53,453 nt of DNA from an uncultured Clostridia bacterium (GTDB lineage: Bacteria; Bacillota; Clostridia; Oscillospirales; Oscillospiraceae): NCBI GenBank assembly GCA_946186375.1, contig CAMHMZ010000013.1, positions 1 to 53,453 of the forward strand, written 5' to 3'. The first letter of the stretch is position 1; every line of letters begins with the position of its first letter. This document shows, piece after piece, positions 26,076 to 31,811 of the stretch. Position numbers and translations under genes: made by a program. The notes below the pieces were generated by a model, which ran no database searches, had not been told where the DNA came from, and saw only the letters and a program-made list of their open reading frames with translations.

Positions 26076-26118
26076 AACCCCGAAAGTCTTGAAATTACAA
26101 GGCTTTCGGGGTTCTTTT
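26076..26118 (+). terminator. Terminator after tRNA-Ser
   Basis: AACCCCGAAAGTCTTG (26076-26091) pairs with CAAGGCTTTCGGGGTT (26098-26113), 16 bp with one wobble and a 6-nt loop, followed by CTTTTTAT. It lies inside the element, immediately after attL. Confidence 0.85.
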
Positions 26119-26204
26119 TATCTCCAAGAGGGAAAGGTAAGAGCTAAAGGAACGAATGAAGTAAAGACAATAATCTTGTAGCCTGTTTTGCGTAATCGTG
26201 CCTT

Positions 26205-26218
26205 GCTAATCGTGTAAT
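26205..26218 (+). promoter_or_regulatory. Putative left arm-type integrase site
   Basis: GCTAATCGTGTAAT recurs identically and in the same orientation at 30839-30852 near the right end. A related TAATCGTG lies at 26193. The shared ATCGTGTA also occurs in the attachment core within the tRNA anticodon arm, so these fit arm-type binding sites of the integrase. Confidence 0.5.
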
Positions 26219-26250
26219 GAAAGAGTATACTTTTTATGGAGGAGATAAAA

Positions 26251-27300
26251 ATGGCGGATAACGGTAAAAAGAAAATCACAAAGAAAAAGCGGGAAGAGGT
26301 CATAAAAGCAAATAAGGAGAGAAATGTAAAAGCTCTTGACGATGAATTGAGCGAGCTGCCTGTTGAGCACGTAAAGCAACTGTTTATGTTACGACAGAGG
26401 GAGAAAGGAAACACGCAGCCAACTATAGATTTTTATAATAGGTTCTTCAAGAAGTATTATGCTTTCTTAGAGAACTTTGAAGGGAAAGACACTTCTATTG
26501 AAATCCTCACTATGGACGCTATGAGAAGTGCGTTTGAGCTTTCTTTAGGAAAGGTAAAGAAGCAGACTATAAATGCTTATATGAGAGCTTATAGAGCTTT
26601 CGGTAACTTCGCAGAGGAAGAAGGATTTATAGTAGGGTTCAGATGCCCTATAAAGGAAGTAACATTACCACCAAAAGACTGCTACACACAGAAAGAGAAA
26701 GACAAGCTTACAGTCAAGCCAAGTCTACTAAACTTTGAGGAGTTCAGAAACTATACTATTGTTTGCTTACTCTTGGCAACAGGTATTAGAACAAACTCAA
26801 TTCTAAATCTAAGAATAAAAGATGTAAACTTAGAAGAAGGAACAATTACACTTCTAAAGACAAAGACAGGTGTGAATACCGTTCTACCCCTACAAAGGAA
26901 AGCAAGGCAAGCATTACAAGAATACATAGGCTATTGGCGTAATGTAGATGAAGGCGATACAACGCCGGAAGATTATCTGTTCTGTAATTGCTATGGTGCT
27001 AGTCTAACAAGAGGAGGATTATCAACTGCTATTGCTAACTATAACAAGCGTAGAGGAGTTGATAAAACAAGCTTACACTTGTTTAGGCATACATTTGCTA
27101 AAGATTGGATTCTAGGCGGTGGAGACCTTGTTAGTCTGTCTTTGATGTTGACACATAAGGAATTAGATATGGTAAAGCATTACGCTAACCTTTATCCTGT
27201 TGATTTACGCGACAAAGTAGAGCAGTTTAGCAGCTCGGCACAGTTGCGAGATAGAAGCGGCAAGACGCTTAGAACAAAGAAGAAAGAAGAGCTAGAGTAA
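26251..27300 (+). CDS. Tyrosine recombinase (integrase of the recoded element)
   Basis: A 349-aa tyrosine integrase. A lysine-rich N-terminus precedes the core-binding domain (about 45-130) and the catalytic domain: Arg 180 (A-T-G-I-R), His 276 and Arg 279 (H-L-F-R-H), His 302 (T-H-K-E) and Tyr 311 (K-H-Y). GGAGGAG lies 7 nt before the ATG at 26251; an ATG 15 nt upstream overlaps this site and is rejected. All ten Gln codons are CAA or CAG and the stop is TAA, so it can be made in the standard code. It is adjacent to attL, the usual arrangement, and would insert and excise the element at tRNA-Ser. Confidence 0.92.
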   Translation: MADNGKKKITKKKREEVIKANKERNVKALDDELSELPVEHVKQLFMLRQREKGNTQPTIDFYNRFFKKYYAFLENFEGKDTSIEILTMDAMRSAFELSLGKVKKQTINAYMRAYRAFGNFAEEEGFIVGFRCPIKEVTLPPKDCYTQKEKDKLTVKPSLLNFEEFRNYTIVCLLLATGIRTNSILNLRIKDVNLEEGTITLLKTKTGVNTVLPLQRKARQALQEYIGYWRNVDEGDTTPEDYLFCNCYGASLTRGGLSTAIANYNKRRGVDKTSLHLFRHTFAKDWILGGGDLVSLSLMLTHKELDMVKHYANLYPVDLRDKVEQFSSSAQLRDRSGKTLRTKKKEELE

Positions 27301-27317
27301 ATCTAGCTCTTCTTTTT

Positions 27318-27647
27318 TTACTTATCTTTCAAGATTTCATCAAGCTCGTCAGTAAAGGTCTTTTTACCTTTCTTCTCAACAAGGTTCGGGAAGAACTTTT
27401 TACAAAACTCTTCTCTTACTTTCGGGATATCAATATCATTGTAGGTCTTAGGCTCACCCTCTTTAGCGAACTTGTTTTCGTAGTCCTTTCTATACTCGGG
27501 ATTCTTACAAAGGGTTATAAACCAAACTACATCTTCCTTAGTAGCCTTTTCACTACGCATAAAGGCTTTCATATAAGGCTTTGTAATATCTACCTTGCTA
27601 GTGGGTGTGTCGGTCAATGGGTTCAATGTCTTTTTTCTGCCTGCCAT
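27318..27647 (-). CDS. Hypothetical protein of the recoded element (109 aa)
   Basis: A 109-aa charged protein (M-A-G-R-K-K-T-L-N-P-L-T-D-T-P) with no glutamine at all and no TAG; stop is TAA. AAAGAGG lies upstream of the ATG. It is convergent with the integrase and divergent from the serine recombinase, with its own consensus promoter. This is the position of a lysogeny regulator, but I see no clear helix-turn-helix, so the function is left open. Confidence 0.7.
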   Translation of the reverse strand: MAGRKKTLNPLTDTPTSKVDITKPYMKAFMRSEKATKEDVVWFITLCKNPEYRKDYENKFAKEGEPKTYNDIDIPKVREEFCKKFFPNLVEKKGKKTFTDELDEILKDK

Positions 27648-27692
27648 GCTGTATACCTCTTTCTGTTTGTATTTTGGAATACGCTTGTTTAT

Positions 27693-27721
27693 AGTATAGG
27701 TTTTCTAGCATCTAATGTCAA
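27693..27721 (-). promoter_or_regulatory. Consensus promoter for the 109-aa gene
   Basis: On the minus strand TTGACA (27721-27716), a 17-nt spacer and TATACT (27698-27693). A small dyad GTATT-N4-AATAC lies just downstream at 27669-27682. Confidence 0.75.
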
Positions 27722-27751
27722 CTATTGATTATAATGACGCTTTAGCTTGTA

Positions 27752-27856
27752 GTATCAAAAGAAACGTATCTATAAAAAGTATCAAAAGTGCTTGACAAGA
27801 GTGTGTTTATAGTCTATAATCAAAGTATCAAAAGAACCGTTCGGTAAACTTGATAC
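27752..27856 (+). promoter_or_regulatory. Consensus promoter of the serine recombinase within GTATCAAAAG repeats
   Basis: TTGACA (27792-27797), exact 17-nt spacer, TATAAT (27815-27820): a perfect sigma-A promoter. GTATCAAAAG occurs three times in the same orientation (27752, 27779, 27825), and its inverted form CTTGATAC at 27849-27856. The repeats flank the promoter on both sides and would suit either a resolvase binding (res-like) site or an operator for a repressor. Confidence 0.8.
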
Positions 27857-27871
27857 AAGGGAGTTAGTAAA

Positions 27872-28552
27872 ATGTGTATGTATGGTTACGCTAGAATTAG
27901 CACAGCAAAGCAGAGCATTGATAGACAGATTAGAAACATAAAAAAGGAATACCCCGAAGCTACAATTATTCAAGAGGCTTATACAGGAACTACCACCGAT
28001 AGAAAAGAGTGGAACAAGCTCTTTAGTAAAGCCAAGAGCAAAGATGTGATTATCTTTGATAGTGTAAGCAGAATGAGCCGTAATGCGGAAGAGGGCTTCA
28101 AAGCTTATGAAGAGCTTTACAATAGGGGTGTAGAGCTTGTTTTCTTGAAAGAGCCGCAAATCAACACTAGCACTTATAGAAGAGCCTTAGAAGCTGCTAT
28201 CCCGATGACAGGAAGCAAAGTTGATTTTATCCTAGAAGGTGTAAATAAGTTCTTGATGGAGTTAGCTAAAGAACAGATTATCCTAGCTTTCCAACAGGCA
28301 GAAAAAGAGGTCGCAGACCTTCACCAGAGAACTAAGGAAGGACTTATTACAGCGAAGCTCAACGGCAAGCGTGTAGGAACTGAAAAGGGAAGAAAGCTTA
28401 CTACTAAGAAAGGCGAAAAAGTCAAAGAAGCAATCTTGAAGTATTCTAAGGACTTCAACGGAACACTTGACGATGTAGAAGTTATGAAGCTCGCAAGCGT
28501 AGCAAGAAACACTTTCTACAAATACAAGAAAGAACTGAAAGAGGGGCAGTAA
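27872..28552 (+). CDS. Serine recombinase (resolvase/invertase family)
   Basis: A 226-aa small serine recombinase. The catalytic domain starts Y-G-Y-A-R-I-S-T with nucleophile Ser 10, followed by Q-S-I-D-R-Q and the conserved D-S-V-S-R-M-S-R-N segment near 66. A long helix (about 125-155) leads to a C-terminal helix-turn-helix (V-M-K-L-A-S-V-A-R-N-T-F-Y-K-Y-K). GGGAG precedes the ATG. All nine Gln codons are CAA or CAG; stop is TAA. It may resolve multimers of the circular form or invert DNA. A second recombinase in a 5-kb element suggests that copy-number or dimer control matters, as in plasmid-like elements. Confidence 0.9.
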   Translation: MCMYGYARISTAKQSIDRQIRNIKKEYPEATIIQEAYTGTTTDRKEWNKLFSKAKSKDVIIFDSVSRMSRNAEEGFKAYEELYNRGVELVFLKEPQINTSTYRRALEAAIPMTGSKVDFILEGVNKFLMELAKEQIILAFQQAEKEVADLHQRTKEGLITAKLNGKRVGTEKGRKLTTKKGEKVKEAILKYSKDFNGTLDDVEVMKLASVARNTFYKYKKELKEGQ

Positions 28553-28574
28553 ATGCCCCTCTCAAAGAAAGAGA

Positions 28575-28703
28575 ATGATTGATTTAGAGACTATTGGCTA
28601 TTTCTTGTTTATGGAACAGCAAGAAGAGCAGCAAAAGAAGAGCTTAGAAGAAGAGAGCCAAGAGCAAGAAGAATCTGCGGTTACATCGTCTCAGCGTCCG
28701 TAA
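28575..28703 (+). CDS. Small Glu/Gln-rich protein (42 aa)
   Basis: A 42-codon frame starting ATG ATT GAT, with AAAGAAAGAG upstream and TAA stop. The first part is hydrophobic (I-G-Y-F-L-F) and the rest is a Q/E/K-rich helix. All seven Gln codons are CAA or CAG. It starts 22 nt after the recombinase and is probably co-transcribed. Its last codons overlap the structured region that follows. Function unknown. Confidence 0.5.
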   Translation: MIDLETIGYFLFMEQQEEQQKKSLEEESQEQEESAVTSSQRP

Positions 28704-28800
28704 TGACCTTTACGGGTGCTTTAGATCGCAATGGTAAGACGCCCGCTCGACCTTGACAATGAGGAACACAGACCCATTACCTAGCTGCTGCCTTTACTTG
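28690..28800 (+). ncRNA. Candidate structured RNA (GC-rich island in the element)
   Basis: A locally GC-rich stretch within AT-rich DNA. CGGGTG (28713-28718) pairs with CGCCCG (28740-28745), with an inner TTTA/TAAG stem and a loop containing AATGG. An alternative stem CCGTAA/TTACGG (28698-28715) overlaps it, so two exclusive folds are possible. CCTT/GAGG (28751-28764) follows. It is not a canonical tRNA: no T-loop motif and no CTA anticodon in a pairable loop. It could be a small RNA, a riboregulator or an origin. Confidence 0.4.
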
Positions 28801-28873
28801 AAGAAGACAATTATTTTTGATAAAATAAAGTATAGATAAAAAACCGTAGTTCAAAATAAAAGACAGCTAAGTT

Positions 28874-28972
28874 ATGGAAGAGGCCACGCAAAGACACCAA
28901 GAGAGACAAAATAATTATTATCCCATAATAGCCCCGCCCTCCTATCTTTAGCACAAGGGCAGAACTGTATAA
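28874..28972 (+). CDS. Possible 32-aa protein with one in-frame TAG
   Basis: ATG GAA GAG followed by 31 codons, one TAG (codon 26) and a TAA stop. The Q-rich start M-E-E-A-T-Q-R-H-Q-E-R-Q and a Pro/Tyr segment look protein-like, but the ribosome binding site is weak and it is too short to judge. If real it is a fifth recoded gene of the element. Confidence 0.25.
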
Positions 28973-28976
28973 TTTG

Positions 28977-29063
28977 CTATAAGTAATCTTCAATACTTAT
29001 AGAGCGTAATAGCTATTAGCTTTCTACATAGTCAATTCTTAGCCCCCTAGAGGGGCTTTTTTA
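28977..29063 (+). terminator. Palindrome and rho-independent terminator before the recoded genes
   Basis: CTATAAGTA (28977-28985) and TACTTATAG (28994-29002) form an inverted repeat; CTATAAGT recurs in tandem at 29771 and 29781. AGCCCC (29041-29046) and GGGGCT (29052-29057) with T6 form a clear terminator. It separates the standard-code genes from the recoded operon, so the latter needs its own promoter or antitermination. Confidence 0.75.
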
Positions 29064-29129
29064 TTTGCTTGGCTACTGTAGATTACTATAGCTGTAGAAA
29101 ACCGTAGAAGAAAAAGAGGAGGTAATAAA

Positions 29130-29312
29130 ATGGATGAACTAAGAAGAAATGTAAAAGAAATAAAGGCATTTCAAGGAGTTAGTTATAAAGAATTAGCGGA
29201 GTATCTAGAGATAAAATAGTCTAGCTTCTATAGTTGGCTCAATGGGTAGTTTGAGCTAAGCTATTACAAGAAGCAAAGACTACAAGAAATAATTGATACT
29301 ATCAAGGAGTAA
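29130..29312 (+). CDS. Small helix-turn-helix protein, recoded (TAG = Gln)
   Basis: 60 codons with TAG at codons 30 and 40 and a TAA stop. Read with TAG as X the core is S-Y-K-E-L-A-E-Y-L-E-I-K-X-S-S-F-Y-S-W, then L-N-G-X-F-E-L, a Cro/C1-type HTH; Gln suits both positions. AGAGGAGG lies 7 nt before the ATG, the best ribosome binding site in the element. Under the standard code it would stop after 29 residues, inside the HTH. It is probably a DNA-binding regulator; the CTATAAGT palindromes nearby are candidate sites. Confidence 0.82.
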
Positions 29313-29317
29313 TAAGT

Positions 29318-29743
29318 ATGACTATGTAGAAGAGCAAAGAAAAAGACATTTTACAAGAATTAGTAAGCTATGGAATGGCAAACCCTTAGATTAGGATAAT
29401 GAAAGAGATAGTAGAAGAAGAGGCAGACGGTAGGTATTTTGTAATACCACAAGGGCAAGTAATTAGCTTTTGTAAAGACTAGCCTAAAGTAATGGCATTG
29501 AATGATAATGGTAATGGTTATCTTTACATAACTATTGGTAAAAGAAACTACTACATTCACAGACTTGTAGCAAAGGCTTTTATCAAAAATGAGGATGAAG
29601 AGAAAATAATAATACATCATTTAGACCGTAATAGGTCAAATAATGATGTAAGTAATCTAATCTATGTTACACCTAAGAGACATTAGCAAATACACAACTA
29701 TCTAAACAAATGGGATAATGCGGTTATACCTTTTGATGACTAA
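29318..29743 (+). CDS. HNH homing-type endonuclease, recoded (TAG = Gln)
   Basis: 141 codons with TAG at codons 4, 24, 55 and 123 and a TAA stop. With read-through it is a complete NUMOD4/HNH_3-type protein: F-V-I-P-Q-G-Q-V-I-S near residue 41, Y-I-H-R-L-V-A-K-A-F-I, and the HNH core I-I-H-H-L-D-R-N-R-S-N-N-D-V-S-N-L. Codon 123 follows V-T-P-K-R-H, where relatives often have Gln. AAGGAG lies 7 nt upstream, and the gene starts 5 nt after the HTH gene. Under the standard code only a 64-aa piece (29492-29686) would be noticed. Members nick or cut DNA, often acting on competitor phage genomes. Confidence 0.88.
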
Positions 29744-29748
29744 GCGAT

Positions 29749-29811
29749 TTTTACACAGCCTATTCTTTTTCTATAAGTTGCTATAAGTGAAAAGGAATAC
29801 TTTGTGTAAAA
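29749..29811 (+). promoter_or_regulatory. Long bipartite stem-loop with tandem CTATAAGT
   Basis: TTTTACACA (29749-29757) pairs with TGTGTAAAA (29803-29811), and ATTCTTTTTC (29762-29771) with GAAAAGGAAT (29789-29798), separated by a 4x4 internal loop. The apical loop holds CTATAAGT twice in tandem (29771 and 29781). It lies between the HNH gene and the next gene and could be an operator, a processing site or a translational control element. Confidence 0.6.
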
Positions 29812-29824
29812 TGAAAGAAAGACT

Positions 29825-30466
29825 ATGCTAGAGCTAAGAGATTACAGCAGAGAAGAGCTAATAGAACTATTTGGAACAGATAGGTTAGATGCTATCAAGG
29901 CAAAAGTAAAAAGACAAGGCTACAGATACGAAAACCTAGGAAGAGGCAAGAGCTATTTTATGAGAATAATAGAAACGCCTTAGGATAGTTTAGTGAAGCA
30001 TTATTGTATTGATAAGCTAGGCTTTGACACAAATACGGACTTCAAGAAACTTAGATACTTTCTTTAGAATGTCCTAAGTAATGAGGGCTTTGTAAATCTG
30101 TAGCTAGAGGAAATGAGAGAGGAACTAGAGAAGCAAGGTATTAGTATTTCAACAAAGACACTAGGGAAATATTAGCAGAAACTAAAAGAATTAGGATGGA
30201 CTACACAAAACTATTTTGATTATGTCTATTTCGTCTATGATAAGAACTTATAGCATAATAGATACATTACCAAAGAAGAATACAAGGAAATGTATAGTAA
30301 CTACTGGAATACTGTTAGATTAGATAAGTCATTTGATAGAGCTGAAAGATAGATAAAAGAAAAGTATGGAAATAAACCAAGAAAGAGATTGAAAGATGTA
30401 GTAAATGGTATTTATTCAAGACAGTAGAATGAACTAATAGAACTAATAAATGCGGAGGTCAAGTAA
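29825..30466 (+). CDS. Recoded 213-aa DNA-binding-like protein (TAG = Gln), possible replication protein
   Basis: 213 codons with TAG at codons 53, 81, 93, 117, 143, 176 and 201 and a TAA stop. The N-terminus L-R-D-Y-S-R-E-E-L-I-E-L-F-G-T-D-R-L-D-A-I-K looks like a short HTH. Residues 75-125 (L-R-Y-F-L-X-N-V-L-S-N-E-G-F, then I-S-I-S-T-K-T-L-G-K-Y-X-Q-K-L-K-E-L-G-W) fit a winged helix. This layout is seen in phage and plasmid proteins of unknown function; a replication initiator role is a guess. Standard decoding would stop at codon 53. It overlaps the next gene by 1 nt (TAATG). Confidence 0.8.
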
Positions 30467-30723
30467 TGGCATACACAAGAGAACAAGTAGAGCAGCTACA
30501 CGATAGCGGCAAAATGCCCGATTGGGTTTATTATCAAACAGTCAAGAAGCCTGCGTGGTTAGCTTGGCAAGAGTAGAGAGACAAGTTTATTTCTGAAATA
30601 GAAGAAAGAAAGTAGCAGTAGAGCGAACTTGAATAGTTAGAAGAAATGCTCGCTGAAATGTTTGGAAAAGCCATTGTAAAGGCTTTGTTCAATGATAAGA
30701 AGAAATAGGCGAGGAACAAATAA
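30466..30723 (+). CDS. Recoded 85-aa coiled-coil protein (TAG = Gln)
   Basis: 85 codons with TAG at codons 37, 50, 52, 57 and 81 and a TAA stop. The N-terminal part has P-D-W-V-Y-Y-Q-T-V-K-K-P-A-W; the middle (40-65) is a charged, Glu/Gln-rich helix in which TAG and CAG alternate (codons 50-52: TAG CAG TAG), direct support for TAG as Gln. The ATG overlaps the previous TAA by one base, and GGAGG lies upstream (within 30453-30460). Function unknown. Confidence 0.75.
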
Positions 30724-30731
30724 AAAGCAAA

Positions 30732-30752
30732 GTAGAGCCTCATAATGGCTCT
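30732..30752 (+). terminator. Weak hairpin after the recoded operon
   Basis: AGAGCC and GGCTCT around the loop TCATAAT, just after the last recoded gene. No T tract, so termination is uncertain. Confidence 0.4.
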
Positions 30753-30798
30753 ATAAGCTAAAACAAGGCAAGACAGGTCTAGAAATATTGTAGAATAC

Positions 30799-30827
30799 TT
30801 GACAGCTAGATTGTAAAGTGTTATCTT
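30799..30827 (+). promoter_or_regulatory. Consensus promoter reading toward attR
   Basis: TTGACA (30799-30804), exact 17-nt spacer, TATCTT (30822-30827). It would transcribe the right arm site, the tRNA-like attR fragment and its terminator. In the excised circle it would read across attP toward the integrase. Confidence 0.65.
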
Positions 30828-30838
30828 ATAGTAAAGAA

Positions 30839-30852
30839 GCTAATCGTGTAAT
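30839..30852 (+). promoter_or_regulatory. Putative right arm-type integrase site
   Basis: GCTAATCGTGTAAT, identical to 26205-26218 and in the same orientation, about 110 bp inside attR. Confidence 0.5.
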
Positions 30853-30960
30853 TAGTTTTAGCCTCTTGGATAAAAGAAATCAAATATCTAGAAAAGAGTA
30901 TAGGAAATACCTAGAACACCATACTACAACTTGTGTTTCTAGACTTGTCGAGGTCTACGG

Positions 30961-31024
30961 CACGATTGGAAATCGTGTATACCCCATAAGGGTATCAAGG
31001 GTTCGAATCCCTTCTTCTCCGCCA
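30961..31024 (+). repeat. attR: tRNA-Ser 3' fragment
   Basis: 64 nt matching the 3' part of tRNA-Ser (26012-26075) with five differences. Four of these are two compensatory pairs (one in the variable-arm stem, one in the T stem) and the fifth is in the variable loop, so the fragment came from a functional tRNA-Ser of different sequence. Just upstream TAGAC-N8-GTCTA (30941-30958) sits where a D arm would be, but no 5' acceptor strand matches CTTCTCC, so it is not a complete tRNA. Confidence 0.9.
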
Positions 31025-31025
31025 T

Positions 31026-31063
31026 AAAAGGATTGCTATTTTTCGGTAGCAATCCTTTTTTAT
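31026..31063 (+). terminator. Terminator after attR
   Basis: AAAAGGATTGCTA (31026-31038) and TAGCAATCCTTTT (31047-31059) with an 8-nt loop and T6. It is probably the original terminator of the displaced host tRNA-Ser end. Confidence 0.85.
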
Positions 31064-31276
31064 AACTTAAAAAGCGTCCTGAAACCAGCAAAAACGACTG
31101 CCCTCTATTCGTTTTCAAGACTTAGAGCAGATCCCTTTTCTGAATGCGAATAGATCGCATCTTTTCGGCAACCGCAGGTTGCCAAAAAGACATATAATGA
31201 ACTCATAGGTTGGTGGAAAAAGCCTCCGATCCTTGTATAATTATCTTTGAAAATAGTTTTGAAGGAGGCGATTGGT

Positions 31277-31660
31277 ATGAATTTGGGAAAAGAAGTCGCA
31301 AATTTACGCTTGGCAAATAATATGACGCAAGAGGAACTTGCGGAGAAAATAGGCGTTTCAAGGCAAGCGGTTACCAAATGGGAAGCATCAGAATCTATTC
31401 CTGAGTTGACCAAAATAATCGCAATGGCAGATTTGTTTTGCGTTTCCGTTGAAAAACTGATTGGCCGCGGCGATACAATATATGATATGGTGAAAACTCG
31501 CGTAGAAGAGTTGTCCGATCGTTGCCGTAAAGCCTATGATGGAGATGACATGACTCCATTTATTAGGCGGTACATGGAGTATTCAGAATCAATTGGTCTT
31601 TCTGCTGAGCAGATTATGAACGGTTTGCTATATCTATGTGATTCCGACGAAAAGAAGTAA
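31277..31660 (+). CDS. XRE family helix-turn-helix regulator
   Basis: A 127-aa regulator. The N-terminal HTH is L-R-L-A-N-N-M-T-Q-E-E-L-A-E-K-I-G-V-S-R-Q-A-V-T-K-W-E, followed by a helical C-terminal part (residues 75-127) of unknown ligand. AAGGAGG lies 8 nt before the ATG at 31277; an upstream in-frame start at 31247 lacks a ribosome binding site. It lies just outside attR and belongs to the host. Confidence 0.85.
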   Translation: MNLGKEVANLRLANNMTQEELAEKIGVSRQAVTKWEASESIPELTKIIAMADLFCVSVEKLIGRGDTIYDMVKTRVEELSDRCRKAYDGDDMTPFIRRYMEYSESIGLSAEQIMNGLLYLCDSDEKK

Positions 31661-31811
31661 TTGTAGAAAAAGACAACTCCCGCGTCGATTTTTCTTCGAT
31701 TTTCAGTCCTCGTGCATTTGGCGGATGTCGCCAATTCCTGATTCCTCATTCCTCGTTCGCCGCCAAGCTCCCGCCTGTCGTTCAAAACGTGATACCTTTC
31801 GGAGGCTTACT

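Larger units (their letters stand above)
26012..31024. mobile_element. 5-kb integrative element with UAG recoding, inserted in tRNA-Ser
   Basis: Bounded by a 64-bp imperfect direct repeat of the tRNA-Ser 3' part (26012-26075 and 30961-31024). It is strikingly AT-rich against the GC-rich flanks. Gene order: integrase (26251), divergent small gene (27318, minus), serine recombinase (27872), 42-aa protein, a structured intergenic region, then four genes (29130-30723) that contain 18 in-frame TAG codons and end in TAA. It has no capsid, terminase or lysis genes. The small size, integrase, HNH endonuclease and apparent dependence on an absent UAG-decoding tRNA suggest a phage satellite or plasmid-like parasite of a code-15 phage; that role is inference. 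Confidence 0.85.

Noticed and set aside
28700..28830. Suppressor tRNA in the GC-rich island
   Set aside because: ATGGTAA looks like a D loop, but there is no T arm, no acceptor pairing and no CTA anticodon in a paired loop.
29130..30723. TAG codons as signs of pseudogene decay
   Set aside because: Decay would also give TAA, TGA and frameshifts. Here only TAG occurs, 18 times in 499 codons, with intact ribosome binding sites, TAA ends and compact gene spacing.
29130..30723. TAG read as pyrrolysine
   Set aside because: No pylT, pylS or methylamine methyltransferase genes are seen, TAG is far too frequent, and its contexts suit Gln.
30925..31024. Complete tRNA-Ser at attR
   Set aside because: No 5' strand complementary to CTTCTCC exists before the D-arm-like hairpin; anticodon is GGA, so it would not read UAG anyway.
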